Assembly (NCBI GenBank): GCA_009911185.1
Contig: QXWW01000002.1
Coordinates: 62,001-126,000, forward strand
Direction: 5' to 3'
Origin: Lachnospiraceae bacterium
GTDB taxonomy: Bacteria > Bacillota > Clostridia > Lachnospirales > Lachnospiraceae
Length of the DNA: 64,000 nt
Of the stretch, positions 21,509 through 29,465 are shown one piece after another (the first letter of the stretch is position 1; each line of letters starts with the position of its first letter). The notes under the pieces were generated by a model that was given only the letters and a program-made list of their open reading frames with translations, ran no database searches and was not told where the DNA came from. Both the position numbers and the translations under genes were made by a program.

Positions 21509-21536
21509 ATTATACCATATCCGTGAAACTTAGCAA
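21509..21536 (-). promoter_or_regulatory. Promoter of tsaC
   Basis: Minus strand TTGCTA (21531-21536), 16-nt spacer, extended -10 TGGTATAAT (-10 at 21509-21514). The sequence around and after the -10 recurs in front of gdpP. Confidence 0.75.
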
Positions 21537-21548
21537 CTACTACATATA

Positions 21549-21570
21549 GGGGGCACATTATTGCGCCCCC
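21549..21570 (-). terminator. Hairpin at the cwlD stop codon
   Basis: 6-bp GC stem (GGGGGC 21549-21554 / GCCCCC 21565-21570) that includes the cwlD stop codon. It is followed by CTATATG rather than a T-run, so it is at best a partial terminator before the tsaC promoter. Confidence 0.45.
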
Positions 21571-22280
21571 GCATTTTCCTGACTGTTTTCTTCACTGCCT
21601 ATATGCAAATAGGCTAAAATTCCTGACCTGACCGCTTCCGCAACTTTTTTCTGATATTCTTCTGTTTCCAGTAATGCTGCTTCTTCTGAATTGCTTAAGA
21701 ATCCGCATTCCACAATTACAGTAGGCGACGGCGTTTTTTTCAACAGATAGTAACTTTCGTTGGCTTTCGCCTGCCTGTGATTTTGAGGATCTAATTGTTC
21801 TACCAACGATTTCTGAAGGGCCTCCGCCAACTCTTTTCCTTCCTTAGACTGGCCATAATAAAATACCTGCGCTCCTTTCACGGATTCCTCCGGATAGCTG
21901 TTCTGATGAATACTTACCGTAAACACAGGTTCCGCTTTGCTTATAATTTCACAGCGTTTACGCATATCTTCCACTTTTTTATTATGGGAAGACTGCTGGT
22001 ATAACCCGGCGTCATCTGTGCGCGTCATAATAATCTTAATCCCTTCTTGTTCAAGCATCTCTTTTAATTTTTTCGCAATCTTTAAATTAATTTCTTTTTC
22101 TTTTGCTTTATTGATGCCGATTTTGCCTGGATCATCGCCCCCGTGCCCTGCGTCTATAACAATACGTACTTCTTTCGTCTGGGCTTTTAGACTATCCACC
22201 ATATAGGCACTCTCCCGTGCGAAAAAACAGGCTCCTAAAAGCAACAGCACAGCCATAATTATTTCTATTCTTTTTTTCAT
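21558..22280 (-). CDS. cwlD: N-acetylmuramoyl-L-alanine amidase, CwlD-like
   Basis: Zinc amidase (Amidase_3) that cuts the lactyl-L-Ala bond of peptidoglycan. CwlD acts in spore cortex, where it starts muramic-lactam formation. 240 residues: N-terminal signal/anchor (IIMAVLLLLGACFFA), then zinc ligands in IDAGHGGDD, KEKEINL and SIHQNSY, and the catalytic Glu in VIVECGFLSN. AGGGGAAAC precedes ATG. Its presence supports a spore-forming host. A vegetative amidase of the same family cannot be excluded. Confidence 0.85.
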   Translation of the reverse strand: MKKRIEIIMAVLLLLGACFFARESAYMVDSLKAQTKEVRIVIDAGHGGDDPGKIGINKAKEKEINLKIAKKLKEMLEQEGIKIIMTRTDDAGLYQQSSHNKKVEDMRKRCEIISKAEPVFTVSIHQNSYPEESVKGAQVFYYGQSKEGKELAEALQKSLVEQLDPQNHRQAKANESYYLLKKTPSPTVIVECGFLSNSEEAALLETEEYQKKVAEAVRSGILAYLHIGSEENSQENAGAQ

Positions 22281-22408
22281 ATGTTTCCCCTAGTCATCTT
22301 TACATATAGACTATGACAACGAGTGGAAAACTAGTACGGCATTATATAAATAACAGAAAAAACAACGCATATATCGGCCTCATTTCACAAAATGAAAGGC
22401 GTATACCG

Positions 22409-22795
22409 CTATTCCCGATAGAGCAGATACACCAATCCATTACATAGAACTGATAAATAGAAGCCATAATGCACTGATTCCAGGGATAACCGCAAATCAA
22501 AATCCGATATCAGCGGCACATACCAAAAAAATGAGCAGAAAAAATATACGACAAAATGGAAGCCCAGTAATATTTTTACCACGATTTTGGCTTTTGGTTT
22601 CCTGGCAGACAAAATAGCGGCAATTGTTACCGTCGCCAAAGACAAGAGCACGGCGTTATTAACAATATCAATTCCATATTTAATGCCATCCATATCTTTA
22701 TCAAAATAGCACCAGGGCAACAAAACCGGAGACAAAGATAACATATAGCAAAACGCTGCGAAGTATCTTTTTTCTATTTTATTAAAAAATGTCAT
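22409..22795 (-). CDS. Small integral membrane protein, unknown function
   Basis: 128 residues with about four hydrophobic helices (YFAAFCYMLSLSPVLLPW, IVNNAVLLSLATVTIAAIL, IVVKILLGFHFVVYFFCSFF, VHYGFYLSVLCNGLVYLLY). A strong GGAGG lies 9 nt before ATG, which supports translation. No family recognised. It stands alone between cwlD and the GH18 gene. Confidence 0.7.
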   Translation of the reverse strand: MTFFNKIEKRYFAAFCYMLSLSPVLLPWCYFDKDMDGIKYGIDIVNNAVLLSLATVTIAAILSARKPKAKIVVKILLGFHFVVYFFCSFFWYVPLISDFDLRLSLESVHYGFYLSVLCNGLVYLLYRE

Positions 22796-23187
22796 CCTGC
22801 AATTCCTCCTTCTTCTAACTTACCATTTCTCTATCCATTGTTCTTTTCTTTAAATTATACTTTTTCATTGCAGAAGTAACATTAATTTCTCTCGCGTATA
22901 TTCTTATCATTGTTTTAAAGTTTTCTAAATTCATGTTAATAATGGACAAAACCCAGGCATCTCCTGCCGTATAAAAACAGCAAAAGAAAGGCAAGGGTAA
23001 GAATGCGCATAAATACCCCGGTGAGCGCGCAAAAAAATCCTCCTGCTAAAATTCCGGTTCCTTCTCCGTCCTGTATTATTTGTCTGTGCCATTATTTCAA
23101 ATTTTACCGGAAATGCAATGTCTGGATAAATTCGAATTGGCAGGACTCCCAGTAAGGAGCAAGAACCAAAATTCCAGCAAGAGAAGT
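22796..23187. other. Intergenic stretch after the GH18 gene
   Basis: No credible gene. One minus-strand frame (about 22949-23085) encodes a short hydrophobic segment (GILAGGFFCALTGVFMRIL) but has no usable start codon, so it may be a remnant of a lost membrane protein gene. The rest is AT-rich and should hold the promoter of the membrane protein. Confidence 0.4.
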
Positions 23188-24969
23188 TTAGTTCACATAT
23201 TTGATAATTGTATCCCAGGCTTGCTGCCGTTCCAGTCCCAGCTTCCAATAGGCGGCGCCTGCAAGTTGATGTTCCTTCATAACCTTCAGCTTTTCTTCCA
23301 GAGAAACCTCATTTTCAATCCACATCTTATACGTTTTGCCTTCGCTCTCGTACTGGGCGACATACTGACCATCTTCTTCCGACCAGATTGCCTGTGCTCC
23401 GTTAGCCGTATAACGGTCTTCTATGGTCTGCATTCCTTCTTCCGTACAAGTAAACGTATAGGGGACATAATCCTCAGAAGCAGACGCCACATCTTCTCCA
23501 GCGCCCTCCTTCGGCGTCAGCTCCCACACCCTGGAATAAAAGGGAAGCCCTAAAATCGTCTGTTCTGCCGGCACCTCCTGTAAGGTATCCGCAACGCCGT
23601 TCCTTACAAAGTTAATTGAGGACACTGAGCCAATATCTTCCGAACCACTGTAATGTTCATCATATGCCATAATAATTACATAGTCGGCAAATACCGCCTG
23701 TTCCTTACGGTTATAAAATGCTGTATAAGAAGAAGGTACATAATTATCCACTGACAAAATCAGGTCATTATTCTCACATTTAATAGACAGCTCCCGTATA
23801 AACTGTATATAAGCGTCTCCCACCTCTGCGCTGAGCGCTTCAAAATCCACATTGATTCCATCCAGATTATATTCTATGGCCGCAGCAATAATCTGATTGG
23901 TAAGATAATCCCTGGCAGAAGTATGAGTGAGCACATAACCGGAATCTGCATCCGGATTCTCCAGATTACTCACCAGCGCCCACACCTCTACATTCTGCTG
24001 ATGACAGTATTCCACATAGTCTTTGCTTGCCAGAGAATAAATATTCCCCTCATTATCATTTAAGTAGAACCAGGTAGGGGAAATAACATTTACACCTTTG
24101 GTAGACTGCAGGACATCGGCAATCCTGTCATTCGCCTCCTGGCTGGTGACCTGATGCCAGCCAAGGCTTACCTTGCCGTCTTTCAACAGATGTGTAAACT
24201 GAGGTTCCAAAAATTCCCTGGAAACCACCTCCTGCTTCACCTCGCCCAACCTCTTATTGGACATATACCCCACCATACCGTCTTCCGTACATACTCTGCT
24301 CCATTTATCTCCGCTCTCTATGACGGTTATTTCGCTGCCCTTCTTCACATCCGACACAATCGGGCTTTTTATTCCACCCCTGACCCGAATCTGAGTGTCC
24401 TTCTTTACCGCCGCTTTGGAAACCTCGCCCCAGGAAGCGGTAATCTGTACCCGGCTTGGTTCGCCATACTGGGTAAACTCCAGATTGGTAAATTTCTGGA
24501 CAAAGGCCAAAGCCAGATAAACCGCCTCTCCCTCCGCCCTTACAATCGTATACGGTTCCGTATCACTTTTCTTTCCCGTCAAATAGGAACTTTCTCCCGC
24601 ATTTACAGAAATCACATCAGAATCTGTTGTATAGCGCAGGATATTTTCATTGGCATCCCAGTAAAAACGCTGATTCAAATACTGCTGAACCGTCTCAAAT
24701 CTTAAGTACACCTGACCGTCCCAACACTTAGCCGTCTCTTCCAAAATCTGATGATCCAAAACTAATGCGATATCATCTTCCTCCTGAAGATGATAATATT
24801 CCTGCAAATCAACACGCTCTTTTGTCGGGGTGTATTTCTTAATAAAGATACTCACAAACACCGCCGTAAGTACAAGCGCGCTAAAAGCAATTGCAGCAAA
24901 TAGCGGTCTCAGATTGACCCTGGACCGTTTTTTTCTACGCCTTACCCTCTCTCTATCTGTTTCCGACAT
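23188..24969 (-). CDS. Membrane-anchored GH18 glycosidase with SH3 domain
   Basis: 593-residue extracytoplasmic protein. An N-terminal basic segment and one membrane helix (LFAAIAFSALVLTAVFVSIFI) form an anchor. Next come a region resembling the copper-amine-oxidase N-like domain, a bacterial SH3 domain (IRVRGGIKSPIVSDVKKG to YMSNKRLG) and a C-terminal GH18 barrel with the catalytic motif LDGINVDFEAL (last acid is the proton donor). Such proteins act on peptidoglycan or related glycans; YaaH-type relatives work in spore germination but carry LysM instead. AGGAGGAAATTT marks the ATG at 24969. Confidence 0.85.
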   Translation of the reverse strand: MSETDRERVRRRKKRSRVNLRPLFAAIAFSALVLTAVFVSIFIKKYTPTKERVDLQEYYHLQEEDDIALVLDHQILEETAKCWDGQVYLRFETVQQYLNQRFYWDANENILRYTTDSDVISVNAGESSYLTGKKSDTEPYTIVRAEGEAVYLALAFVQKFTNLEFTQYGEPSRVQITASWGEVSKAAVKKDTQIRVRGGIKSPIVSDVKKGSEITVIESGDKWSRVCTEDGMVGYMSNKRLGEVKQEVVSREFLEPQFTHLLKDGKVSLGWHQVTSQEANDRIADVLQSTKGVNVISPTWFYLNDNEGNIYSLASKDYVEYCHQQNVEVWALVSNLENPDADSGYVLTHTSARDYLTNQIIAAAIEYNLDGINVDFEALSAEVGDAYIQFIRELSIKCENNDLILSVDNYVPSSYTAFYNRKEQAVFADYVIIMAYDEHYSGSEDIGSVSSINFVRNGVADTLQEVPAEQTILGLPFYSRVWELTPKEGAGEDVASASEDYVPYTFTCTEEGMQTIEDRYTANGAQAIWSEEDGQYVAQYESEGKTYKMWIENEVSLEEKLKVMKEHQLAGAAYWKLGLERQQAWDTIIKYVN

Positions 24970-25331
24970 AAATTTCCTCCTATGTAAAACTTCACCTAAT
25001 ACTCTGTCCAGTGAAATACTGCAGCGGACTGCTGCAACACATCCTTCCATAAAGAAACAAAGTGGACAAGCCTATATCAGCCCCTTCACTCCCAATGATG
25101 CCACTGAAAAAGTCAATCTCCGACCGGAGTTCATACAATATAGCTTGCACTCTTTGACGCGCCGCGCACCATTGAAAAGCAATCATTACCTTTTGCACGC
25201 ATGCGCACTCCCCAAAGGGTCTTCTTTCATACGAAAGCAGAATACTTTAACATTTTACCACAACGCAACTTTTTCTATGAAATAGAAAAAGGCTGCGGCA
25301 AAAGTATTCTTCCATTGCCGCAGCCTCTTTG
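24970..25331. other. Intergenic region between GH18 gene and mecA
   Basis: No gene recognised. The mecA-proximal end holds the mecA terminator (25290-25326). The rest should contain the GH18 promoter, but no convincing box pair was found. Confidence 0.4.
25290..25326 (-). terminator. Intrinsic terminator after mecA
   Basis: Perfect 12-bp stem (25290-25301 / 25315-25326, arm AGGCTGCGGCAA) with a 13-base loop, followed on the minus strand by TTTTCTATTTC. Confidence 0.9.
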
Positions 25332-26123
25332 TTAAATTCTGCTCAATATCTGCAAAGCATCCTTTTTCAAAATGACGTCATAATGTTCGTCAAAATATGC
25401 CCTGATTGCAGTAGAATATTTTTCCTGATGTGCATACTCTGCTAAAATATTACATACCTTGTTAAATTCTTCCGGCGAATGCTGGCTCTTACTGATTACC
25501 AGATAATATTTGCGGTTCAGCCGGTTTTTATACAGCACGTTGCACCCGTTATAGAATCCCTTCAGCACCCGTGCCAGCCGGTTGACTTCATCCAGCTCGT
25601 CAAAAACAAACAGCTTAGTGATATCTACAAGTACCTGCTCTTTTTTCTCCAGCTCCCGTTTTATTGCCTTCTCCAGAGGAATGAAATCTTTCTCTTTCTG
25701 TCCCTCTCCGGCGGCCTGTTTCGTCTCCTGCTGAATCTTACGGAAGAAATCCAGAATATCATCTGCCCCGGCAGTATCAAATACTTTGTCATTATCTGAC
25801 GCCGCTGCCTCTTCTCTTGTATCATCCTCGGGTTCTCCGGGCGCAAACTGGGAGAAACGGGTATCCAGCTCCTCCGGATATTCAACCTTAGTTATAATCA
25901 ATATAATTGTATCTGCTGATAATGGAATCGCTTCAATCATCAGCGGTATATCCTCTGCTTCAAATCCACACTCATAAGCCGCCTGCTGCATCATATCCCG
26001 AAAAAGCATTTTCGCCTTCTCCGTTCCATATGCCAGTTCGCTTAATTTAAGCTGACGATCCGCCAAATCTTCCCTGGTAAGTGTACAGCGAATCTGATTC
26101 TCATTTACCTTTTCAATCTTCAT
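25332..26123 (-). CDS. mecA: Adaptor protein MecA
   Basis: Adaptor that hands substrates (such as ComK and stress regulators) to the ClpC unfoldase. 263 residues with the family layout: N-terminal domain MKIEKVNENQIRCTLTREDL, an acidic flexible linker (PEDDTREEAAASDNDK), and a C-terminal alpha/beta domain (VFDELDEVNRLARVLKGF, LYKNRLNRKYYLVI). AAAGGATG precedes ATG. Own terminator downstream; it appears monocistronic. Confidence 0.92.
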   Translation of the reverse strand: MKIEKVNENQIRCTLTREDLADRQLKLSELAYGTEKAKMLFRDMMQQAAYECGFEAEDIPLMIEAIPLSADTIILIITKVEYPEELDTRFSQFAPGEPEDDTREEAAASDNDKVFDTAGADDILDFFRKIQQETKQAAGEGQKEKDFIPLEKAIKRELEKKEQVLVDITKLFVFDELDEVNRLARVLKGFYNGCNVLYKNRLNRKYYLVISKSQHSPEEFNKVCNILAEYAHQEKYSTAIRAYFDEHYDVILKKDALQILSRI

Positions 26124-26254
26124 ATCATCACATCCTTTTATATGCCCTGATTAAGGTACTCAAAGTATATTACATATCTCCATGCCGCGTCAAGTCGAAG
26201 TCTGCCGGATTTTCTAAAAATTCTGTAAAATATCTAAACAATCCGGAAAAAGCA

Positions 26255-26283
26255 TTGCATTGGTTATATTTGTATGTTATAAA
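26255..26283 (+). promoter_or_regulatory. Promoter of a candidate small RNA
   Basis: Plus strand TTGCAT (26255-26260), 17-nt spacer, TATAAA (26278-26283). It points away from mecA into a short structured stretch without a reading frame. Confidence 0.5.
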
Positions 26284-26289
26284 TAGCAC

Positions 26290-26355
26290 AGAGATGACGG
26301 TCTGGGTCAGGCAGAAAGGAGCCGCTCACCAGATATAGTCTGCATTGTTTTCTTA
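26290..26355 (+). ncRNA. Candidate small structured RNA, weakly SRP helix-8-like
   Basis: Starts about 7 nt past a good promoter. 26296-26340 can fold as one hairpin (GAC/GTC, then TCTGG/CCAGA) with an asymmetric top containing GTCAGG, then GAAA, then GGAGCCGC, and is followed by a T-rich stretch (TTGTTTTCTT). The order GTCAGG - GNAA-like loop - AGCNGC resembles the conserved helix 8 of bacterial signal recognition particle RNA, but the loop is shorter than usual and AGCAGC reads AGCCGC. Could be a different hairpin RNA or part of the mecA leader on the other strand. Confidence 0.3.
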
Positions 26356-27052
26356 TCTATATTATATCACTTTTATTTCAGAAAAGTAACCCTTTACATC
26401 ATTGCAGAATAAGGAAATGTGACATTTTTCTCCGAAACTTTGTTTTACCGTCACCTTCCGTTCTTCTGTACGTTGTACGGAAGAACAGTTGTTTCCATCA
26501 CCGATCTTCTATACTTTTTCACAATTATCATGTTTTTCAGGCACTTCTTAACAGCTTATAGTATATGAAAATCTGATTTATTTTACCCAAAAGAATTTTA
26601 AACAGCCTGACCCCATTCCATCCTGTTTTGCACACGGAACAAATGCATCTCTGACAGAAGATCCTTTATACAGCGGAAAATCCGCTGGCAGCGACCATTT
26701 CTTCCCGGCAGTTATTAAAACAAATGATTGCCTGATAAGGAAGATATTCGGAATGATTCCATAAATTACAAAAACATCGTGCTGGCAATGACGGAATAAA
26801 ATATTACCGTACTTGGGAAAAGAAAAAAGATATTGGAGTCTTCCCTGTGGAACCTGCATGTTTCAAAAATCGGAGTTTTGAAACACATCGTACTTCTAAA
26901 TATATCACTACAACAAAGCTTCACGCTAAATGAAGCGTAAGAAAGGAGGGATTTTCTCTATCCGATTGAGTTAACTGTTAACATGGGATGAGAATCCTTG
27001 TTCACGAATCAAGTAATCGTTCATGTGGCATACATTATTTTCACAAAAGAAA
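26356..27052. other. Gene-poor region with isolated hairpins
   Basis: About 700 nt without a credible gene. A strong hairpin lies at 26460-26486 (GTTCTTC/GAAGAAC plus GTAC/GTAC), a smaller one at about 26920-26938 (GCTTCA/TGAAGC), a lone AAAGGAGGG box at 26942-26950 with no start codon in reach, and a GTTAACTGTTAAC palindrome at 26970-26982. A 93-codon minus-strand frame here has no ribosome site and no protein-like composition. Confidence 0.4.
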
Positions 27053-27076
27053 AGGACGGGGGCACACCCTCGTCCT
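27040..27076 (-). terminator. Intrinsic terminator after the DUF1858 gene
   Basis: Stem 27053-27062 / 27067-27076 (AGGACG and Gs against Cs and CGTCCT) with a small loop; on the minus strand it is followed by TTTCTTTTG. Confidence 0.85.
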
Positions 27077-27088
27077 GTTTCATCTCAA

Positions 27089-27289
27089 CTATTTTGCCAG
27101 AAAATCATTAATTTTATTTACCAATGCATCCGGATCTATTCCATGTACCATTGCCGCTTCCGCGATGGTTTCCATTTGGGATGACGGACAGCCGAGACAA
27201 TGCATTCCAATTTCCAGCAGAATTGGCGCTACATTTTCATCAATCTGGAGAAGTTCTCCAATCATGGTTTCCTTTGTCACCTGTGCCAT
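27089..27289 (-). CDS. DUF1858 domain protein
   Basis: 66-residue single-domain protein of the DUF1858 (ScdA N-terminal-like) group. It has the family pattern MIGELLQIDENVAPILLEIGMHCLGCPSS, with the paired cysteines CLGC, and GIDPDALVNKIN at the end. Relatives are linked to iron-sulfur or nitrosative-stress proteins and hybrid cluster protein; function not proven. ATG at 27289 has GGAGGAATG before it; a longer frame to 27346 runs through this box. It has its own terminator. Confidence 0.85.
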   Translation of the reverse strand: MAQVTKETMIGELLQIDENVAPILLEIGMHCLGCPSSQMETIAEAAMVHGIDPDALVNKINDFLAK

Positions 27290-27547
27290 TTTACATTCCT
27301 CCTTACATTTTGATGTAACTAACGATACCCTGTATGAGTATTGCACATGTCCTATATTATAATACCATTTTTCCTATTATGCAATCTTTTATTCCATGAA
27401 TAAAAGATATGAATTGTAATAAACACATAAAAATTATAAATTTTATTGAAAAAGCACGCCACAGAAAAAACATAAACAATTCTGTAGCCGACAAAGTGAA
27501 ATCCTTTTTAAATTCTGTAAATTTTCGAGCTTTTCTCTTTATTTTCA

Positions 27548-27979
27548 TTAAAATCCAGAGGATTCTTTCTTATTAGAGAAAAACTCATACAAATCCGGCG
27601 CCAGCTTTTTAATGGAGACCAGCTTAAAATCGCTGCTTAAAAAACAATGCTCTGTGCTGCCCCTGGCATGGAGCGTTTTTCCCTCCCTGTCATAGACTTC
27701 ATATGCTACTTTAAATTTCAATCCTTTAAATGCTACAATTTCCGTCTCAATCCTTACCGTCTCACCAAATCGAACGGCAAGGCGGTATTCACAGGAGGCG
27801 CTCAATACCGGAATCATCAGTCCGCGCTTTTCAATTCCATCATAGGGATAACCCGACTGTTCCAGATAATGAAGCCTTGCCTCCTCAAACCAGCGGATAT
27901 AATTGGAGTGGTGTACCACTGCCATAGCGTCCGTCTCGTAATATTGTACAGTATGGTAATAGGGGGTTAATTTTTCCAT
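27548..27979 (-). CDS. Acyl-CoA thioesterase, YbgC/4HBT type
   Basis: 143-residue single hotdog-fold hydrolase. The active-site block YYETDAMAVVHHSNYIRWFEEAR fits the 4-hydroxybenzoyl-CoA thioesterase/YbgC pattern, with the catalytic Asp in Y-E-T-D and the H-x-x-Y helix. It cleaves acyl-CoA in the cytosol; the chain length cannot be read. AAAAGGAG precedes ATG. It stands alone, with about 260 nt of AT-rich spacer before the DUF1858 gene. Confidence 0.88.
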   Translation of the reverse strand: MEKLTPYYHTVQYYETDAMAVVHHSNYIRWFEEARLHYLEQSGYPYDGIEKRGLMIPVLSASCEYRLAVRFGETVRIETEIVAFKGLKFKVAYEVYDREGKTLHARGSTEHCFLSSDFKLVSIKKLAPDLYEFFSNKKESSGF

Positions 27980-28086
27980 ATTTTTCTCCTTTTCTTAAGC
28001 CTGTATAACCCAAACATCATTTATGCTTTATTCTACCATTTTTGTATTTTTAATGCAAAATGGTTATTTTTAATATGAAATTTTAC

Positions 28087-28115
28087 TTGTAATCAAGCAC
28101 TGTTTGTATTAAAAT
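28087..28115 (+). promoter_or_regulatory. Promoter of the ferredoxin gene
   Basis: TTGTAA (28087-28092), 17-nt spacer, TAAAAT (28110-28115), giving a leader of about 55 nt. Confidence 0.7.
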
Positions 28116-28144
28116 ATAGTCTAAAGCTACCGCTTTGGTAACTT

Positions 28145-28160
28145 AAATGAATATTCATTT
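28145..28160 (+). promoter_or_regulatory. Perfect 16-bp palindrome, candidate operator
   Basis: AAATGAATATTCATTT lies about 23 nt after the expected transcription start and 3 nt before the AAGGAGG of the ferredoxin gene. The position fits a repressor site that blocks elongation, or a hairpin that hides the ribosome site. Confidence 0.45.
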
Positions 28161-28177
28161 ATAAGGAGGAATTAAGT

Positions 28178-28348
28178 ATGGCATACGTAATTACTGACGC
28201 TTGTGTAAGCTGCGGAACTTGTGAAGGAGAATGTCCAGTAGGCGCTATCTCCGCTGGTGACGGAAAATATGAAATCGCTGCAGATACCTGCATTGATTGC
28301 GGAACATGTGCAGGCGCTTGTCCTACAGGCGCTATTGAGCAGGGCTAA
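28178..28348 (+). CDS. 2[4Fe-4S] clostridial ferredoxin
   Basis: 56-residue electron carrier. Two CxxCxxCxxxCP motifs: CVSCGTCEGECP (Cys 9, 12, 15, 19) and CIDCGTCAGACP. Each cluster takes three cysteines from one motif and the fourth from the other. Internal two-fold symmetry is clear (PVGAI and PTGAI). It accepts low-potential electrons in anaerobic metabolism, for example from pyruvate:ferredoxin oxidoreductase. AAGGAGGAATTAAGT precedes ATG. Monocistronic: own promoter and terminator. Confidence 0.97.
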   Translation: MAYVITDACVSCGTCEGECPVGAISAGDGKYEIAADTCIDCGTCAGACPTGAIEQG

Positions 28349-28372
28349 TCTCTGAACAATATATGCACAAGA

Positions 28373-28410
28373 GAGCCATTACTCTTCATATCAGAGTAAT
28401 GGCTCCTTTT
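28373..28410 (+). terminator. Terminator of the ferredoxin gene
   Basis: Perfect 13-bp stem (28373-28385 / 28393-28405, arm GAGCCATTACTCT) with a 7-base loop and CTTTTC after it. It may also serve the convergent MerR gene that ends at 28422. Confidence 0.9.
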
Positions 28411-28421
28411 CATTCTACAGA

Positions 28422-29222
28422 TTAAACTGTTAAATTAGGATTCAATTTTTCTTCTTTCTTCAGCATTTTTGCTTCTTTCTTATCCTTTTCTTTCTTTTCC
28501 GCTTTCTCTCTGCGGAAGCGGCGTCCTTTTTGCTGGGTACGTATCGCTGCATCCAGCTTCCGGAAACGTTCTTCTTCGGCTTCGTCCTGTTCACGCATAA
28601 GGTAATTCATTTCTTTTAAAACCTTATCTCCAACCTGAAGACTGACCTCCTTTCCCAATGACTGATTGTTCTCCTCCACTGCCTGTTTCACAATTCCCAT
28701 CATCATCGTCCGGAATTGCTCCAGCTTCACCGTATTGGACGCGGAAGTACTACGTTCTTTTACATAAGCCTGCTGCTGCATTCCAGGATACTCCCGGTTA
28801 AGCTGAATCACCTGGCTGCCCGGCGTACTATTCATCATTCCGCCTGTTCCGCCTGCATTCATCATTCCTCCTGTCCCGCCTGCATTTACCATACTGCCTG
28901 TCCCGCCTGCATTCACCATACCGCCTGTCCCATCTGTATTCATCATTCCTCCTGTCCCGCCTGCATTCATAGCATTTGCTGCATATACCTCCTGTTCCGG
29001 AATATTATGTATCATCATTCGAATGGCCTTCAACTGATATCCCTGTTCTTTCCATTCTTTTATCTTTTGGAATTGCGCTATATTTTCTTCTGTGTAATAG
29101 CGGTGTCCCATCTCATTCCTGGGAATTGCAAGCTCTAATTCTTCTTCCCAATAACGCAGGACATGAGATTCAACATTTACTATATTCGCCGCGTCTGAAA
29201 TCATATAGCGTACATTTTCCAC
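28422..29222 (-). CDS. MerR-family regulator with a Gly/Met/Asn tandem-repeat region
   Basis: 266 residues. The N-terminal MerR helix-turn-helix spans residues ~5-70 (YMISDAANIVNVESHVLRYW, MGHRYYTEENIAQFQKI). Then come five tandem copies of a nine-residue unit (NAGGTGGMM with small changes), about residues 87-131. Next is a helical part (KLEQFRTMMMGIVKQAVEEN) and a very basic coiled C-terminus (RRFRREKAEKKEKDKKEAK). No effector-binding domain is recognised. The repeat is near perfect at DNA level and may vary in copy number. The start is GTG at 29222 with AGGAGG 9 nt upstream. Target genes unknown; the adjacent ferredoxin is convergent. Confidence 0.8.
   Translation of the reverse strand: MENVRYMISDAANIVNVESHVLRYWEEELELAIPRNEMGHRYYTEENIAQFQKIKEWKEQGYQLKAIRMMIHNIPEQEVYAANAMNAGGTGGMMNTDGTGGMVNAGGTGSMVNAGGTGGMMNAGGTGGMMNSTPGSQVIQLNREYPGMQQQAYVKERSTSASNTVKLEQFRTMMMGIVKQAVEENNQSLGKEVSLQVGDKVLKEMNYLMREQDEAEEERFRKLDAAIRTQQKGRRFRREKAEKKEKDKKEAKMLKKEEKLNPNLTV
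28831..28965 (-). repeat. 27-bp minisatellite inside the MerR gene
   Basis: Five 27-bp units in frame, two of them almost identical, differing mainly at wobble positions. As the unit is a multiple of three, gain or loss of copies would keep the frame. Confidence 0.9.
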
Positions 29223-29385
29223 ATTCTCTACCTCCTTTTGGGGAATTCACGTTCTGCTCTTTGAGTTTATATTCTCTGAGAACGCTTCGCCAGGCGCTGA
29301 CAGCCTGTCCCCTTCTACTAATTCTATTTTACCGATTTATTCCCGGACTTACAATCTTTTTTCATCGTGAAATAATGACAAGAAA

Positions 29386-29421
29386 AAGCAGATATCTTCC
29401 TTTTCGGAAAAATATCTGCTT
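29386..29421 (-). terminator. Intrinsic terminator after dnaB
   Basis: 10-bp perfect stem (AAGCAGATAT 29386-29395 / ATATCTGCTT 29412-29421) followed on the minus strand by TTTTCTTG. It ends the gdpP-rplI-dnaB unit. Confidence 0.85.
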
Positions 29422-29465
29422 CTTTCTCGCAAACTTTGTCATCATAACAGAGGTTTCATACCCTT

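Noticed and set aside
22931-23248. 105-codon minus-strand frame overlapping the end of the GH18 gene
   Set aside because: It shares DNA with the GH18 C-terminus in another frame and has no start signal; Cys/Arg/Phe-rich chance composition.
26578-26859. 93-codon minus-strand frame in the mecA-DUF1858 gap
   Set aside because: No ribosome site before the ATG, no family resemblance, and a composition typical of chance frames.
27357-27548. 63-codon frame overlapping the thioesterase stop (TAATGA), with a hydrophobic stretch
   Set aside because: No good ribosome site, very AT-rich, and the hydrophobic stretch can arise from T-rich DNA. It could be real but cannot be supported.
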